A DNA stretch of 64,000 bases. Origin: Herbivorax alkaliphila (GTDB lineage Bacteria > Bacillota > Clostridia > Acetivibrionales > Acetivibrionaceae). Shown here one piece after another: positions 49,516-57,875 of this stretch. The stretch lies in NCBI RefSeq assembly GCF_030848475.1, contig NZ_JAVDDS010000014.1, positions 1 through 64,000 of the forward strand, written 5' to 3'. The position numbers and the translations under genes are program-made. How positions within the stretch are numbered: the stretch's first letter is position 1; each line of letters opens with the position of its first letter. Below the pieces are notes generated by a model. That model saw only the letters and a program-made list of their open reading frames with translations. It did no database searches and was not told the origin of the DNA.

Positions 49516-50628
49516 GTGGAAAATAAAATTGTATTTGGGAAGGCTGAAGCTATATCGGTTTTAGTAATTATAATAACAACCCAGTTGTTTATAAGTTTTC
49601 CTCGCATTATGGCAGAAAGAGCAGGTACTGCAGGATGGATTTTAACAATATATGTAACACTGCTTTCTGTACTAATCTTTTGGATTATATCAAAAATGTA
49701 CAAAAATTTTGAGGGAAAAGATATACTGGATATTGGAGAATATGTGGGAGGAAATGTTGGCAGAATTTTTGTTGGATTAATAATAGTAATTGACTATGTG
49801 TTTATATGTTCAATTGTTTTAAGAGAATTTAGTGATGGTCTAAAAATAATTGCACTGGAAAAATCACCTATAAGTTTTGTTATGTTTTTTTTTCTTTTTG
49901 GTATGGTTTTTGCTGCATTTTATGGGCTTGAATCAATTACAAGATTCTCGGCTATAATCGTTCCACCAGTTGCATTAGCTTTCGTATTAATAATAGCCGG
50001 GATAATACCTAGTTTTAGTACGAGTAATATATTTCCTGTTATGGGTAAAGGGGCATATCAGTTGTTTGTAGGTGGAATGCCCAGTATATCAGTTTTCTCA
50101 GGTATAAGTGTGCTATTTATACTTCCGCCTTTTTTGAATAATTTTAATTGTTTCAAGAAAACTGGAATTTACAGTATAATTTTATCTGGTTTTTTTCTAA
50201 CTGTTGGTACTTTAGCTTATACACTTTCAGTTCCATATCCTGCATCTACAGAAATTACTCTTCCAATGTATGCTATGGCAAGAAATATTGATCTTGGAAG
50301 GTTTTTTACGAGAATTGAATCTATTTTTGTACTTGCTTGGTCAACATCTGCTTTTATATACCTTGGAATTGTACTGTTTTTTATAGTATATGTATTTAAA
50401 AAAACTTTTAGGCTAAAATATCATACACCACTTATTCTTCCCATGGCTATATTGATTTTTGCATTTGCTCTAATGCCGGCAAGTATTATGAGAGCCTTTG
50501 AATTGGAGGCTCAGATTTTTAGAGTGTTTGCTTGGATAGTTACATTTGGTATGCCTATTGTTCTTTTAATAACAGCTTCTATAATTAAAAAAAAGAAGGG
50601 AGAAATTTCAAATGGGAAGAAAAATTAA
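49516..50628 (+). CDS. gerB: Spore germination permease-like protein, GerB family (B subunit)
   Basis: The 370-residue protein has ten hydrophobic helices and the APC-superfamily pattern of GerB/YndE, starting with FGKAEAISVLVIIITTQLFI and including GLESITRFSAIIVP and STEITLPMYAMARNIDLG. In other species the B subunit holds the germinant site for amino acids or other small nutrients. GTG 49516 follows GGAGG. The gene begins 53 bases after gerA and ends inside the start of gerC. Confidence 0.93.
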   Translation: MENKIVFGKAEAISVLVIIITTQLFISFPRIMAERAGTAGWILTIYVTLLSVLIFWIISKMYKNFEGKDILDIGEYVGGNVGRIFVGLIIVIDYVFICSIVLREFSDGLKIIALEKSPISFVMFFFLFGMVFAAFYGLESITRFSAIIVPPVALAFVLIIAGIIPSFSTSNIFPVMGKGAYQLFVGGMPSISVFSGISVLFILPPFLNNFNCFKKTGIYSIILSGFFLTVGTLAYTLSVPYPASTEITLPMYAMARNIDLGRFFTRIESIFVLAWSTSAFIYLGIVLFFIVYVFKKTFRLKYHTPLILPMAILIFAFALMPASIMRAFELEAQIFRVFAWIVTFGMPIVLLITASIIKKKKGEISNGKKN

Positions 50629-51901
50629 AAAGCTGTGTTTTGCAATTATTTTAGTAACTTTATTAACTGGACTGACAGGATGTTATGATGCTAGGGAGGT
50701 AGACGATCTTGCTTATCCTATGGCGATTGGATTTGATAAAGGAGAAGACAATTTACTAAAAATGACACTTCAATTAGCACTACCTGTTAATATAGCAGGT
50801 GGAGAAGGAGGAGTGGGAGGAGAAGGAGATGCTTCCAGCATAGTAACTTTAGAAGTTCCTGCAATATATTCTGGGCTTAATATGGCAAATACGTTTATAA
50901 GTAAGCAAATAAACCTTTCGCATGCTAAAGCAATTGTCTTTTCTGAGGAACTTGCAAGAGATGGAATAGATAAATATGTTACTGCTATTTCGAGAGGAAG
51001 AGAGTTTAGACCAAGTACGTTTGTGGTTATTGCAACAGGATCAGCGGAAGAATATATAAGGGCTGTGGAGCCAGCTTTAGAAGGTAATCCTGCAAAGTAT
51101 TATGAGATGAAGATGAGAGCATTTGAATATACAGGATTTACGGCAGATACCAGATTTTTAAAGTTTTACAATAATTTAAAGTGTACATCCAGTCAGGGCT
51201 ATGTTGCGTTGGCTTCGATTAGTGACTTTGAAAAATCAGATGAAATAGATAATGAAAAATCAACATATATAGAGAAGGGAAGAGAAGTTCCATTAGAAGG
51301 TGATTTTAAAGCAGGGGGTATGCCAAAAACAGGGGATGTAAAGTCTGAAATAATGGGACTTGCTGTTTTTGATGGTGCAAAGATGGTGGGGGTTTTAGAT
51401 GGAGCTGAAACCATGTCTCATCTTATGGTAAAAGGAGATTTCAACTATGCATTTTCAACTTTGCCTGATCCACTGAAGGAAGGGCATTTTGTGCTTTTAA
51501 GTATGAGTCAGGGAAGAGAACCCAGAAATAGTGTTGAACTTGTAAATGATACTCCTAATATAAGTGTAAATGTTATTTTAGAGGGGGATATACAGTCAAT
51601 ACAAAGTGGCATAAACTATGAAGAAAAAGAAAATTTAAAAATTTTAGAAAAGTCAATAGAAAAGTTTTTTGAAGAAGAAATTACTAGATATCTTGAAAAA
51701 ACCATAAAAGTATATGGTGTTGATATTGTTGGTTTTGGTCAATTAATGAAAAGAAAATTTGTTGCATGGGATGAATGGGAGGACTTTAATTGGCTGAATA
51801 AATATAAAGAATCTACTTTTGATGTAAATGTAGACGTAAAGATAAGAAGACCTGGAATAATGCTGAGAACAGTACAAGTTCCCAATTCAAAGGAGGAGTA
51901 G
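50612..51901 (+). CDS. gerC: Spore germination lipoprotein, GerC family (C subunit)
   Basis: The 429-residue protein has a lipoprotein signal with lipobox LTGC (Cys24) followed by YDAREVDDLAYPMAIGFDKG, the start signature of Ger(x)C proteins. NISHAK-like NLSHAKAIVFSEELARDG, ATGSAEEYI and the C-terminal domain with EEEITRYLEKTIKVYGVDIVGFG follow. It is anchored to the outer face of the inner spore membrane as part of the receptor. It overlaps gerB by 17 bases. A glycine-rich insert (GGEGGVGGEGDAS) near residue 70 is unusual. Confidence 0.95.
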   Translation: MGRKIKKLCFAIILVTLLTGLTGCYDAREVDDLAYPMAIGFDKGEDNLLKMTLQLALPVNIAGGEGGVGGEGDASSIVTLEVPAIYSGLNMANTFISKQINLSHAKAIVFSEELARDGIDKYVTAISRGREFRPSTFVVIATGSAEEYIRAVEPALEGNPAKYYEMKMRAFEYTGFTADTRFLKFYNNLKCTSSQGYVALASISDFEKSDEIDNEKSTYIEKGREVPLEGDFKAGGMPKTGDVKSEIMGLAVFDGAKMVGVLDGAETMSHLMVKGDFNYAFSTLPDPLKEGHFVLLSMSQGREPRNSVELVNDTPNISVNVILEGDIQSIQSGINYEEKENLKILEKSIEKFFEEEITRYLEKTIKVYGVDIVGFGQLMKRKFVAWDEWEDFNWLNKYKESTFDVNVDVKIRRPGIMLRTVQVPNSKEE

Positions 51902-51903
51902 TT

Positions 51904-52077
51904 TTGATATTTGAAAGAGTTGCTTTAATTATTATACTGACTTTGGTATTTTTAAGAACAATAAGTTTTGGGAAATGGACATGGGATAAAAAAAACAGAC
52001 TTGGTGCTATAGCGGTATATGTTATAGCACTTGCCACATTAATTATTCCTATATACTCAATGTATTTTAGATATTAG
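51904..52077 (+). CDS. Small two-helix protein of the germination operon (D-subunit-like)
   Basis: The 57-residue product starts at TTG 51904, two bases after the gerC stop, with GGAGGAG in the end of gerC as ribosome site. It has two hydrophobic helices (about 6-20 and 35-53) around a WTWDKKNRLG loop. Small two-helix D proteins occur in many gerA-type operons and modulate the receptor. Size, topology and position fit this, although the sequence family is not firmly recognised. A hairpin at 52097 follows. Confidence 0.65.
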   Translation: MIFERVALIIILTLVFLRTISFGKWTWDKKNRLGAIAVYVIALATLIIPIYSMYFRY

Positions 52078-52096
52078 AAAAAGATTTATAAGAGCA

Positions 52097-52120
52097 ACTC
52101 CACCTTATAGAAGGTGGAGT
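52097..52120. terminator. GGTGGAG-type hairpin after the germination operon
   Basis: ACTCCACCTT pairs with AAGGTGGAGT around a 4-base loop. Same core as the repeats at 40919 and 44754. It lies 20 bases after the operon. Confidence 0.55.
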
Positions 52121-52156
52121 CTTAGAATAAGATTATTTCGTTTTAAGATTTTATAA

Positions 52157-52202
52157 CAAAAAAACATGACTAGACCTAAACATTAAGTCTAATCATGTTT
52201 TT
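52157..52202 (-). terminator. Terminator of tRNA-Trp
   Basis: On the minus strand, AAAACATGA-TAGAC pairs with its complement across a 12-base loop and ends in seven T. It directly follows the tRNA 3' end. Confidence 0.8.
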
Positions 52203-52277
52203 GGCAGGGGCAGCAGGAATCGAACCCGCAACCAATGGTTTTGGAGACCACTACTCTACCAATTGAGCTATACCCCT
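52202..52277 (-). tRNA. tRNA-Trp (anticodon CCA)
   Basis: The minus strand reads AGGGGTA...TGCCCCT with discriminator G and an encoded CCA. The D-arm has AGCTCAATTGGTAGAG, the anticodon loop CTCCAAA carries CCA, and the T-arm has GGGTTCGATTCC. The acceptor has one G-T pair. Confidence 0.96.
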
Positions 52278-52429
52278 TCAACACTTGTTAAGTATACAAT
52301 AGCTATTTGCGTATGTCAATGGGTAATATGATTTTTTTCGAATTTTCTTGAAATTAGGAATGCTACAAATCTAAATGCAGGATTAAAACAAAAAAGTTGC
52401 AAATTTAATAAAAAAATTTCAAAAAAACA

Positions 52430-52458
52430 TTGATTGAAAAATTTATTTATGCTATAAT
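52430..52458 (+). promoter_or_regulatory. Promoter of the glutamate synthase operon
   Basis: TTGATT at 52430-52435, a 17-base spacer and perfect TATAAT at 52453-52458. Transcription would begin near 52465 and include the ANTAR-type leader. Confidence 0.75.
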
Positions 52459-52492
52459 TACTTTGTAAACAGTTATTTTGCAATTAATAAAT

Positions 52493-52584
52493 GAGCCATA
52501 TGGCTCTGTGTGCAAAGGTGCATACCGTAAGGTACTAACGCACTCAACGAGGAGTGAGAGAATTCTTTGGAGTGCGTTTTTTTT
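52493..52584 (+). promoter_or_regulatory. ANTAR-type two-hairpin antiterminator with intrinsic terminator
   Basis: P1 is a 6-bp stem (52508-52513 with 52520-52525) closing the hexaloop AAAGGT, with A at position 1 and G at position 4. P2 is a perfect 5-bp stem CACTC/GAGTG (52541-52545 with 52552-52556) closing the hexaloop AACGAG, again A1 and G4. The terminator stem ACGCACTC (52538-52545) with GAGTGCGT (52570-52577) and eight T uses the same left arm as P2, so P2 and the terminator exclude each other. This is the known architecture of RNA targets of ANTAR proteins. A GAGCC/GGCTC hairpin precedes P1 at 52493-52506. The ANTAR gene at 60417 is the obvious partner. Confidence 0.85.
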
Positions 52585-52724
52585 GATAATTTTTTTAAAA
52601 AAAAGCAAATAAGCTATTTTACGGGAAACTGCAATTTATATATAGAAAAATTGCATGTATTAGATTAAAAATTGATTAAAAGTCATAGAATAAAAAGACA
52701 GGCTTAAGTCAAGGAGGGATATCA

Positions 52725-53822
52725 ATGATGATGCGTGAGGGTAAGGTTAAAATTCCTTCGGGTTGTGCAATATCTGGAATAATAAACAAAAAAGGAAAAG
52801 TTTTCTCTGGAGAAGATATAATTAAGTCCATAGCTTTGATGAGAGATCGTTCAAACGGATTAGGAGGAGGCTTTGCTGCCTATGGAATATATCCAGAGTA
52901 TAAAGATTTATATGCAATCCATATGTTTTATGAACACAGGGATGCAAAAGAAAAAACTGAAGTTTTTTTAAATCAACATTTTGATATTGAAATGGAAGGT
53001 AAAATTCCAACAAGGAAAGTTGCTTCTATTAAAAATTCGCCAATAATATGGAGATATTTTGCAAGCCCTTTAAAAGATAAAATTATTGAATCTGGATTAA
53101 ATGAAGATGAATTTGTAATGAGATGTGTAATGAGGATTAATTCAGATATTGATGGTGCATTTGTAGCTTCTAGCGGCAAAAATATGGGAGCTTTCAAAGC
53201 AGTTGGTTATCCTGAAGATGTAGGAGAATTTTATAAGCTTGAAGGTTATAAAGCTTATATATGGACATCTCATGGACGCTTTCCAACAAACACACCAGGG
53301 TGGTGGGGAGGAGCTCATCCATTTAATTTACTGGATTTTTCTGTAGTTCATAATGGTGAAATTTCGTCCTATGATGCAAATAGAAGGTATCTTGAAATGC
53401 TTAAATATAGATGTTCGCTTCAAACAGATACAGAAGCAATTACTTATATTTTTGATTTTTTATTAAGACGTAATAAGCTTCCACTAGAAACTGTAATTAC
53501 TGCAATGGCTGCTCCTTTTTGGTCTGAGATAGAGAGAATGGATGAGGATAAAAAAGAGCTTGTAAAGGCTATAAGGACAGTATATGGTAGTTTGTTGATA
53601 AATGGGCCTTTTTCAATAATATTAGCATCTAAAAATGGAATTGTAGCATTAAATGACAGGGTGAAATTGCGTTCCATTGTTGCAGCTAGTAAAGGGGATT
53701 TAGTTTATGTTGCAAGTGAAGAATCTGCCGTAAGAGTGGTTTGTCCTACACCGGATGAAATCTGGAGCCCAAGAGGAGGAGAACCTGTAACTGTATTATT
53801 GGAAGGGGTTGAAACATTATGA
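52725..53822 (+). CDS. gltB1: Glutamate synthase, glutaminase subunit (archaeal-type split GltB, N-terminal domain)
   Basis: The 365-residue protein is a stand-alone class II glutamine amidotransferase. Cys14 in PSGCAISGI is the nucleophile, preceded by a short extension that may be processed. GLGGGFAAYG, TSHGRFPTNTPGWWGGAHPF, VVHNGEISSYDANRRYLE and SLQTDTEAITY are the expected substrate motifs. It releases ammonia from glutamine for the synthase core encoded next. It is the first gene of the operon, behind the ANTAR leader; ATG 52725 follows AAGGAGGG. It overlaps the next gene by 4 bases (ATGA). Splitting of GltB into separate domain proteins is typical of archaea and some anaerobes. Confidence 0.92.
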   Translation: MMMREGKVKIPSGCAISGIINKKGKVFSGEDIIKSIALMRDRSNGLGGGFAAYGIYPEYKDLYAIHMFYEHRDAKEKTEVFLNQHFDIEMEGKIPTRKVASIKNSPIIWRYFASPLKDKIIESGLNEDEFVMRCVMRINSDIDGAFVASSGKNMGAFKAVGYPEDVGEFYKLEGYKAYIWTSHGRFPTNTPGWWGGAHPFNLLDFSVVHNGEISSYDANRRYLEMLKYRCSLQTDTEAITYIFDFLLRRNKLPLETVITAMAAPFWSEIERMDEDKKELVKAIRTVYGSLLINGPFSIILASKNGIVALNDRVKLRSIVAASKGDLVYVASEESAVRVVCPTPDEIWSPRGGEPVTVLLEGVETL

Positions 53823-55321
53823 ATTTAAGTTATATAACGCCGGAATTTATAGTTGAAAGAAATAAAGAACGCTGTATAGATTGTGAAGTTTGTGTAAGGC
53901 AGTGTGCAAATCTTGTTCACTCATTTGATGAAGAAGAAAAAAAGGTTGTATCTGATGAGTCAAAATGTGTGAACTGTCATAGATGTGTGGCTTTATGTCC
54001 TGTAAATGCTCTTACAATAAGAAAAAATCCTCTTGAGTTTAAAGGAAATGCAAATTGGACTGAAAAAACCATGAAGGAAATTTATAAGCAGGCTGAAACA
54101 GGTGGAATGCTTCTTGCTGGAATGGGAAATGACAGGGAGTACCCCATATATTGGGATCATATTCTTCTAAATGCTAGTCAGGTAACTAATCCATCTATTG
54201 ATCCACTACGTGAACCTATGGAATTAAAAACATTCCTTGGAAGAAAGCCAGAAATGCTTAAGATTGAAAATGGGAGGCTAGCTGAAAAAATTCCACCTCA
54301 ACTGGAATTGGAAGTGCCTATTATGTTTTCAGCTATGTCATTTGGTTCTATAAGTCTTAATGCCTGTGAATCTATTGCAAGGACGGCCTCGAAGCTGGGT
54401 ATTATGTACAATACTGGAGAAGGAGGGCTTCACAAAAGTCTTAACAGTTATAAAGGGAATACAATTGTTCAGGTAGCATCAGGACGTTTTGGAGTTGATG
54501 CGGACTACTTAAACTCAGCAGCCGGAATAGAAATAAAAATTGGGCAGGGAGCAAAGCCGGGAATAGGAGGCCATCTTCCAGGAGAAAAAGTAGGAGCGGA
54601 TGTGTCTGAGACTAGAATGATTCCTGAAGGTTCTGATGCAATTTCTCCAGCACCCCATCATGATATTTATTCTATTGAGGATTTAAGACAGCTTATATAT
54701 TCTCTTAAGGAAGCTACTGATTATAAAAAGCCGGTATCTGTAAAAATTGCCGCAGTGCACAATGTAGCAGCTATATGTTCAGGTATTGCCAGAGCAGGAG
54801 CTGATATTATTGCAATTGATGGTTACAGAGGTGGTACAGGTGCAGCACCTGTAAGAATACGGGACAATGTAGGAATACCTGTTGAATTAGCTTTAGCCTC
54901 TGTTGATTCAAGGCTAAGGGATGAGGGAATAAGAAACCAAGTTTCCATTGTATGTGCCGGAAGTATACGAAACAGTGCAGATATTGTTAAGGCAATAGCC
55001 CTAGGTGCAGATTCTGTATACATTGCTTCATCAATACTTATAGCTATGGGATGTCATATGTGTCAGAAATGCTATACAGGCAAATGTAATTGGGGGATAG
55101 CAACACAAGATCCTAACCTTGTAAAGAGACTTAATCCTGAAATAGCTTCTAAAAGAGTTGAAAATCTTGTGAATGCATGGTCACATGAAATAAAAGAAAT
55201 GCTTGGTGGAATGGGAATTAATGCGATAGAAAGTTTAAGAGGAAACAGGCTTATGTTAAGGGGAACAGGACTTAGCAACAAAGAGCTTGATATCCTTGGC
55301 ATAAAGGCTGCGGGAGAATAA
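53819..55321 (+). CDS. gltB2: Glutamate synthase, FMN-binding synthase subunit with N-terminal ferredoxin domain
   Basis: The 500-residue protein has a 2x[4Fe-4S] ferredoxin domain (about 15-75: CIDCEVCVRQC and CVNCHRCVALCP). A GltS FMN-dependent barrel then begins at about 130 and has MFSAMSFGSISLNA, NTGEGGLHKS, KIGQGAKPGIGGHLPG, ISPAPHHDIYSIEDL, DGYRGGTGAAP and CHMCQKCYTGKCNWGIATQ with cluster cysteines. It makes glutamate from 2-oxoglutarate and the ammonia supplied by the glutaminase subunit. Electrons come through the ferredoxin domains and probably the FAD subunit. It lacks the glutaminase and GXGXG domains, which are separate genes. Confidence 0.94.
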   Translation: MNLSYITPEFIVERNKERCIDCEVCVRQCANLVHSFDEEEKKVVSDESKCVNCHRCVALCPVNALTIRKNPLEFKGNANWTEKTMKEIYKQAETGGMLLAGMGNDREYPIYWDHILLNASQVTNPSIDPLREPMELKTFLGRKPEMLKIENGRLAEKIPPQLELEVPIMFSAMSFGSISLNACESIARTASKLGIMYNTGEGGLHKSLNSYKGNTIVQVASGRFGVDADYLNSAAGIEIKIGQGAKPGIGGHLPGEKVGADVSETRMIPEGSDAISPAPHHDIYSIEDLRQLIYSLKEATDYKKPVSVKIAAVHNVAAICSGIARAGADIIAIDGYRGGTGAAPVRIRDNVGIPVELALASVDSRLRDEGIRNQVSIVCAGSIRNSADIVKAIALGADSVYIASSILIAMGCHMCQKCYTGKCNWGIATQDPNLVKRLNPEIASKRVENLVNAWSHEIKEMLGGMGINAIESLRGNRLMLRGTGLSNKELDILGIKAAGE

Positions 55322-55337
55322 AACGGGAGGGGTCAAT

Positions 55338-55838
55338 ATGAATAAAAAGAAAAGTTATAAAAAAAGAATATATGTCAATGAAAAAGTCTGTGTTGGGTGC
55401 AGATTGTGCGAGATTCATTGCATAGGTGCTCACTCTGAATATAAAGACAATTTAATAAAGGCATTTAAAAAATCATCTCAAAGGCCGGTAGCAAGAATAG
55501 TAGTTGAAGAAAAAAAACCAGTATCTTTTGGTTTACAGTGCAAAAATTGTGATGAACCAGAATGTGTAAAAGCATGTATAACAGGGGCAATGCAGATAGA
55601 TTTAAAAAATAAAATTGTGACAAATGATGAACAGAGATGTATTGGGTGTTGGACATGTATACTTTCCTGTCCTTATGGGGCTATAAAACGGGATTACAAA
55701 GACAAGAAAATTGCCTCAAAGTGTGACTTTTGTATTGAAAAGGATGGAGAACCCCAATGTGTTAAAAATTGTCCAAATGAAGCTTTATATATGGAAGAAG
55801 TGGATAGTTCTTTTGGAATAAATGAAGGAGGTGTTTAA
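55338..55838 (+). CDS. Polyferredoxin electron-transfer subunit of the glutamate synthase cluster
   Basis: The 166-residue protein is a HycB/CooF-like four-cluster ferredoxin. Its groups are CVGCRLCEIHC, CKNCDEPECVKAC, CIGCWTCILSCPYGAI and CDFCIEKDGEPQCVKNCP, 16 cysteines in all. It should carry electrons between the FAD oxidoreductase encoded next and the FMN/ferredoxin synthase subunit. The start follows GGGAGGGG. Its N-terminus is basic (MNKKKSYKKR). It has 16 bases to the preceding gene and 3 to the following one, which supports a single complex. Confidence 0.88.
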   Translation: MNKKKSYKKRIYVNEKVCVGCRLCEIHCIGAHSEYKDNLIKAFKKSSQRPVARIVVEEKKPVSFGLQCKNCDEPECVKACITGAMQIDLKNKIVTNDEQRCIGCWTCILSCPYGAIKRDYKDKKIASKCDFCIEKDGEPQCVKNCPNEALYMEEVDSSFGINEGGV

Positions 55839-55841
55839 AAT

Positions 55842-57104
55842 ATGGCTTATGTTATTATAGGTAATTCTACTGCTGCCATAGCTGCAGTAGAAGGGATAAG
55901 GAGAATAGATAGAAAAACTCCAATAACCATTATATCTGATGAACCTTTTCACACTTATTCAAGACCGCTTATATCATATTATCTTGGCAAAAAGGTAACG
56001 GAAGATAAGATGTTTTATCGTGATAAAGATTTTTATAAAAAAAATAATGTAAAAACAATGCTTGGAGTAAAGGCAGAAAAAATAAATCATAAAAAAAAGG
56101 AAGTTACTCTTGGAAATGGTGATAAAATTGGGTATTCTAAGCTTCTTATATCTACAGGAGGAAAACCTTTTGTTCCACCTTTAGAAGGTATAGACAAGAA
56201 AAATATTTTTAACTTTATAAAATTTAGTGATGTAAAGGAAATAGAAAAAAATGCAGAAAAAGGTTCAAAAGCCATTGTAGTTGGTGCCAGTTTCAGTGGT
56301 CTTAAAGCTGTTGAGGCACTAGTTCAAAGAGGTGTTAATGTAACGGTAATAGATATAATGGACAGAATAATGCCCCGTGTTCTCGATGGCGTTGCATCCT
56401 CGATTGTAGAAAAAGAACTTGAAAATAATAGTGTTAATGTTTTATTAAACACCACGGTTAAAAAGATTTTAGGGCGAGATGTGGCAACTGGAGTGCTCTT
56501 AGATGGAGATAGAGAATTAGATTGTGATTTTATAATACTTGCAATGGGTGTAAGGTGCAATACAGATTTAGTAAAAGATACAGGTATAAAAACAAACAGA
56601 GGCATTATTGTAGACAATTTCATGCAGACAAATGTTCCAGACATATATGCAGCAGGTGATGTTACAGAAGGTTATAACTTTATTCAAAACAAACGGATGG
56701 AAACAGCTATAATACCAAATGCTTACAAACAGGGTGAGATAGCAGGAATGAATATGACAGGAGAAATAAAAATTTTTGATAAGGGATTTATGATGAATTC
56801 AATGCCATTACTGGAGTTGTCAATAATTAGTGCAGGTCTGTCAGAAAAAGAAGAAAGGGTAATTGAAAAGGTAGTTCATATACCAGAAAAGAATTGGTAT
56901 AAAAAGTTTTATATAAAAGGTGGAAGGCTTGTAGGATATTTGATTATAAATGATGTTGACAGAGCAGGAATATATACTAGATTGATAAGAGATGAGATAG
57001 ATATTTCAAGTTTTGTTGACAAAATAGGAGATGATGAATTTGGTTTTATAAATTTCCCTGAGAGTTTAAGAAAGGCCTGTTTTATAGAAAAGGGGGTGGT
57101 ATAA
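55842..57104 (+). CDS. FAD-dependent NAD(P)H oxidoreductase of the glutamate synthase cluster
   Basis: The 420-residue flavoprotein belongs to the pyridine nucleotide-disulfide family, NADH oxidase / rubredoxin reductase type. It has an FAD site YVIIGNSTAAIAAVEGIR, LLISTGGKPFVPP, an NAD(P) site AIVVGASFSGLKAVEAL, and the second FAD motif VPDIYAAGDVTEGYNF. It lacks a redox-active CxxC, so it should pass electrons directly to a partner such as the polyferredoxin. The GNSTAA start differs from the usual GxGxxG in the FAD loop, as in related subunits. It probably gives the split glutamate synthase its NAD(P)H input. Confidence 0.88.
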   Translation: MAYVIIGNSTAAIAAVEGIRRIDRKTPITIISDEPFHTYSRPLISYYLGKKVTEDKMFYRDKDFYKKNNVKTMLGVKAEKINHKKKEVTLGNGDKIGYSKLLISTGGKPFVPPLEGIDKKNIFNFIKFSDVKEIEKNAEKGSKAIVVGASFSGLKAVEALVQRGVNVTVIDIMDRIMPRVLDGVASSIVEKELENNSVNVLLNTTVKKILGRDVATGVLLDGDRELDCDFIILAMGVRCNTDLVKDTGIKTNRGIIVDNFMQTNVPDIYAAGDVTEGYNFIQNKRMETAIIPNAYKQGEIAGMNMTGEIKIFDKGFMMNSMPLLELSIISAGLSEKEERVIEKVVHIPEKNWYKKFYIKGGRLVGYLIINDVDRAGIYTRLIRDEIDISSFVDKIGDDEFGFINFPESLRKACFIEKGVV

Positions 57105-57841
57105 TGCAAACGTTAAATGCGGAAGGATTACATTTTAAGGAACTAAATAAAAGTATTAAAAATTTAATAAAATCAAAAGAAACAGAAATATATTTAAAAA
57201 ATGTTCAAGGCCAAAGATATATTGGAAACGCCCTTCAGGGAGATCACAAGATAACAATAGAGGGTACACCAGGAAATGATATGGCTGTCTATATGGATGG
57301 TCCAGAAATTATTGTAAAAGGGAATGTACAGGATGCTACAGCAAACACAATGAACAGAGGAAGAATCATTGTATATGGTAATGCTGGTGATGCAACAGGT
57401 TATGCAATGAGAGGTGGTGAAATTTTTATAAAGGGAGATGTTGGCTACCGTGTTGGAATACACATGAAAGAGTTTTCGGATAAGAAACCGGTTATGGTAA
57501 TTGGAGGAAAGGCAGGTGACTTTCTTGGAGAATATATGGCAGGTGGAATGGTTATCGTTCTTGGCTTAAATCTTTCAGATGACCAAGAGATAGTGGGAAA
57601 CTTCTGTGGTACTGGAATGCATGGTGGTGTAATGTATTTAAGAGGTAGCGTCAAGACGTGGAAGTTGGGGAAAGAAGTAAAGCTAACTGAGCCAGATGAT
57701 GAAGATTTAAGCATTATAAAAAACTATGTAAAAAGATTTTCTAAATATTTTGGCATAAATTACAACTCTATTATAAAAGAAGAGTTTACAAAACTTATAG
57801 CATTTAATAAAAGACCTTACGGAAATTTGTACGCTTATTAA
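57104..57841 (+). CDS. gltB3: Glutamate synthase, GXGXG structural subunit (GltB C-terminal domain)
   Basis: The 245-residue protein is the right-handed beta-helix GXGXG domain as a separate subunit. Repeats include GNALQGDHKITIEGTPGND, VKGNVQDATANTMNRGRI, YGNAGDATGYAMRGGEI and GKAGDFLGEYMAGGMVIVLG. In full GltB it holds the two active sites together and lines the ammonia tunnel. Related stand-alone domains also occur in formylmethanofuran dehydrogenase. It starts at ATG 57104 directly at the end of the preceding gene. It completes the four parts of the synthase in this operon. Confidence 0.92.
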   Translation: MQTLNAEGLHFKELNKSIKNLIKSKETEIYLKNVQGQRYIGNALQGDHKITIEGTPGNDMAVYMDGPEIIVKGNVQDATANTMNRGRIIVYGNAGDATGYAMRGGEIFIKGDVGYRVGIHMKEFSDKKPVMVIGGKAGDFLGEYMAGGMVIVLGLNLSDDQEIVGNFCGTGMHGGVMYLRGSVKTWKLGKEVKLTEPDDEDLSIIKNYVKRFSKYFGINYNSIIKEEFTKLIAFNKRPYGNLYAY

Positions 57842-57875
57842 AGGGTTCAATTTTAAAATATAGGAGGGGTTAAAT

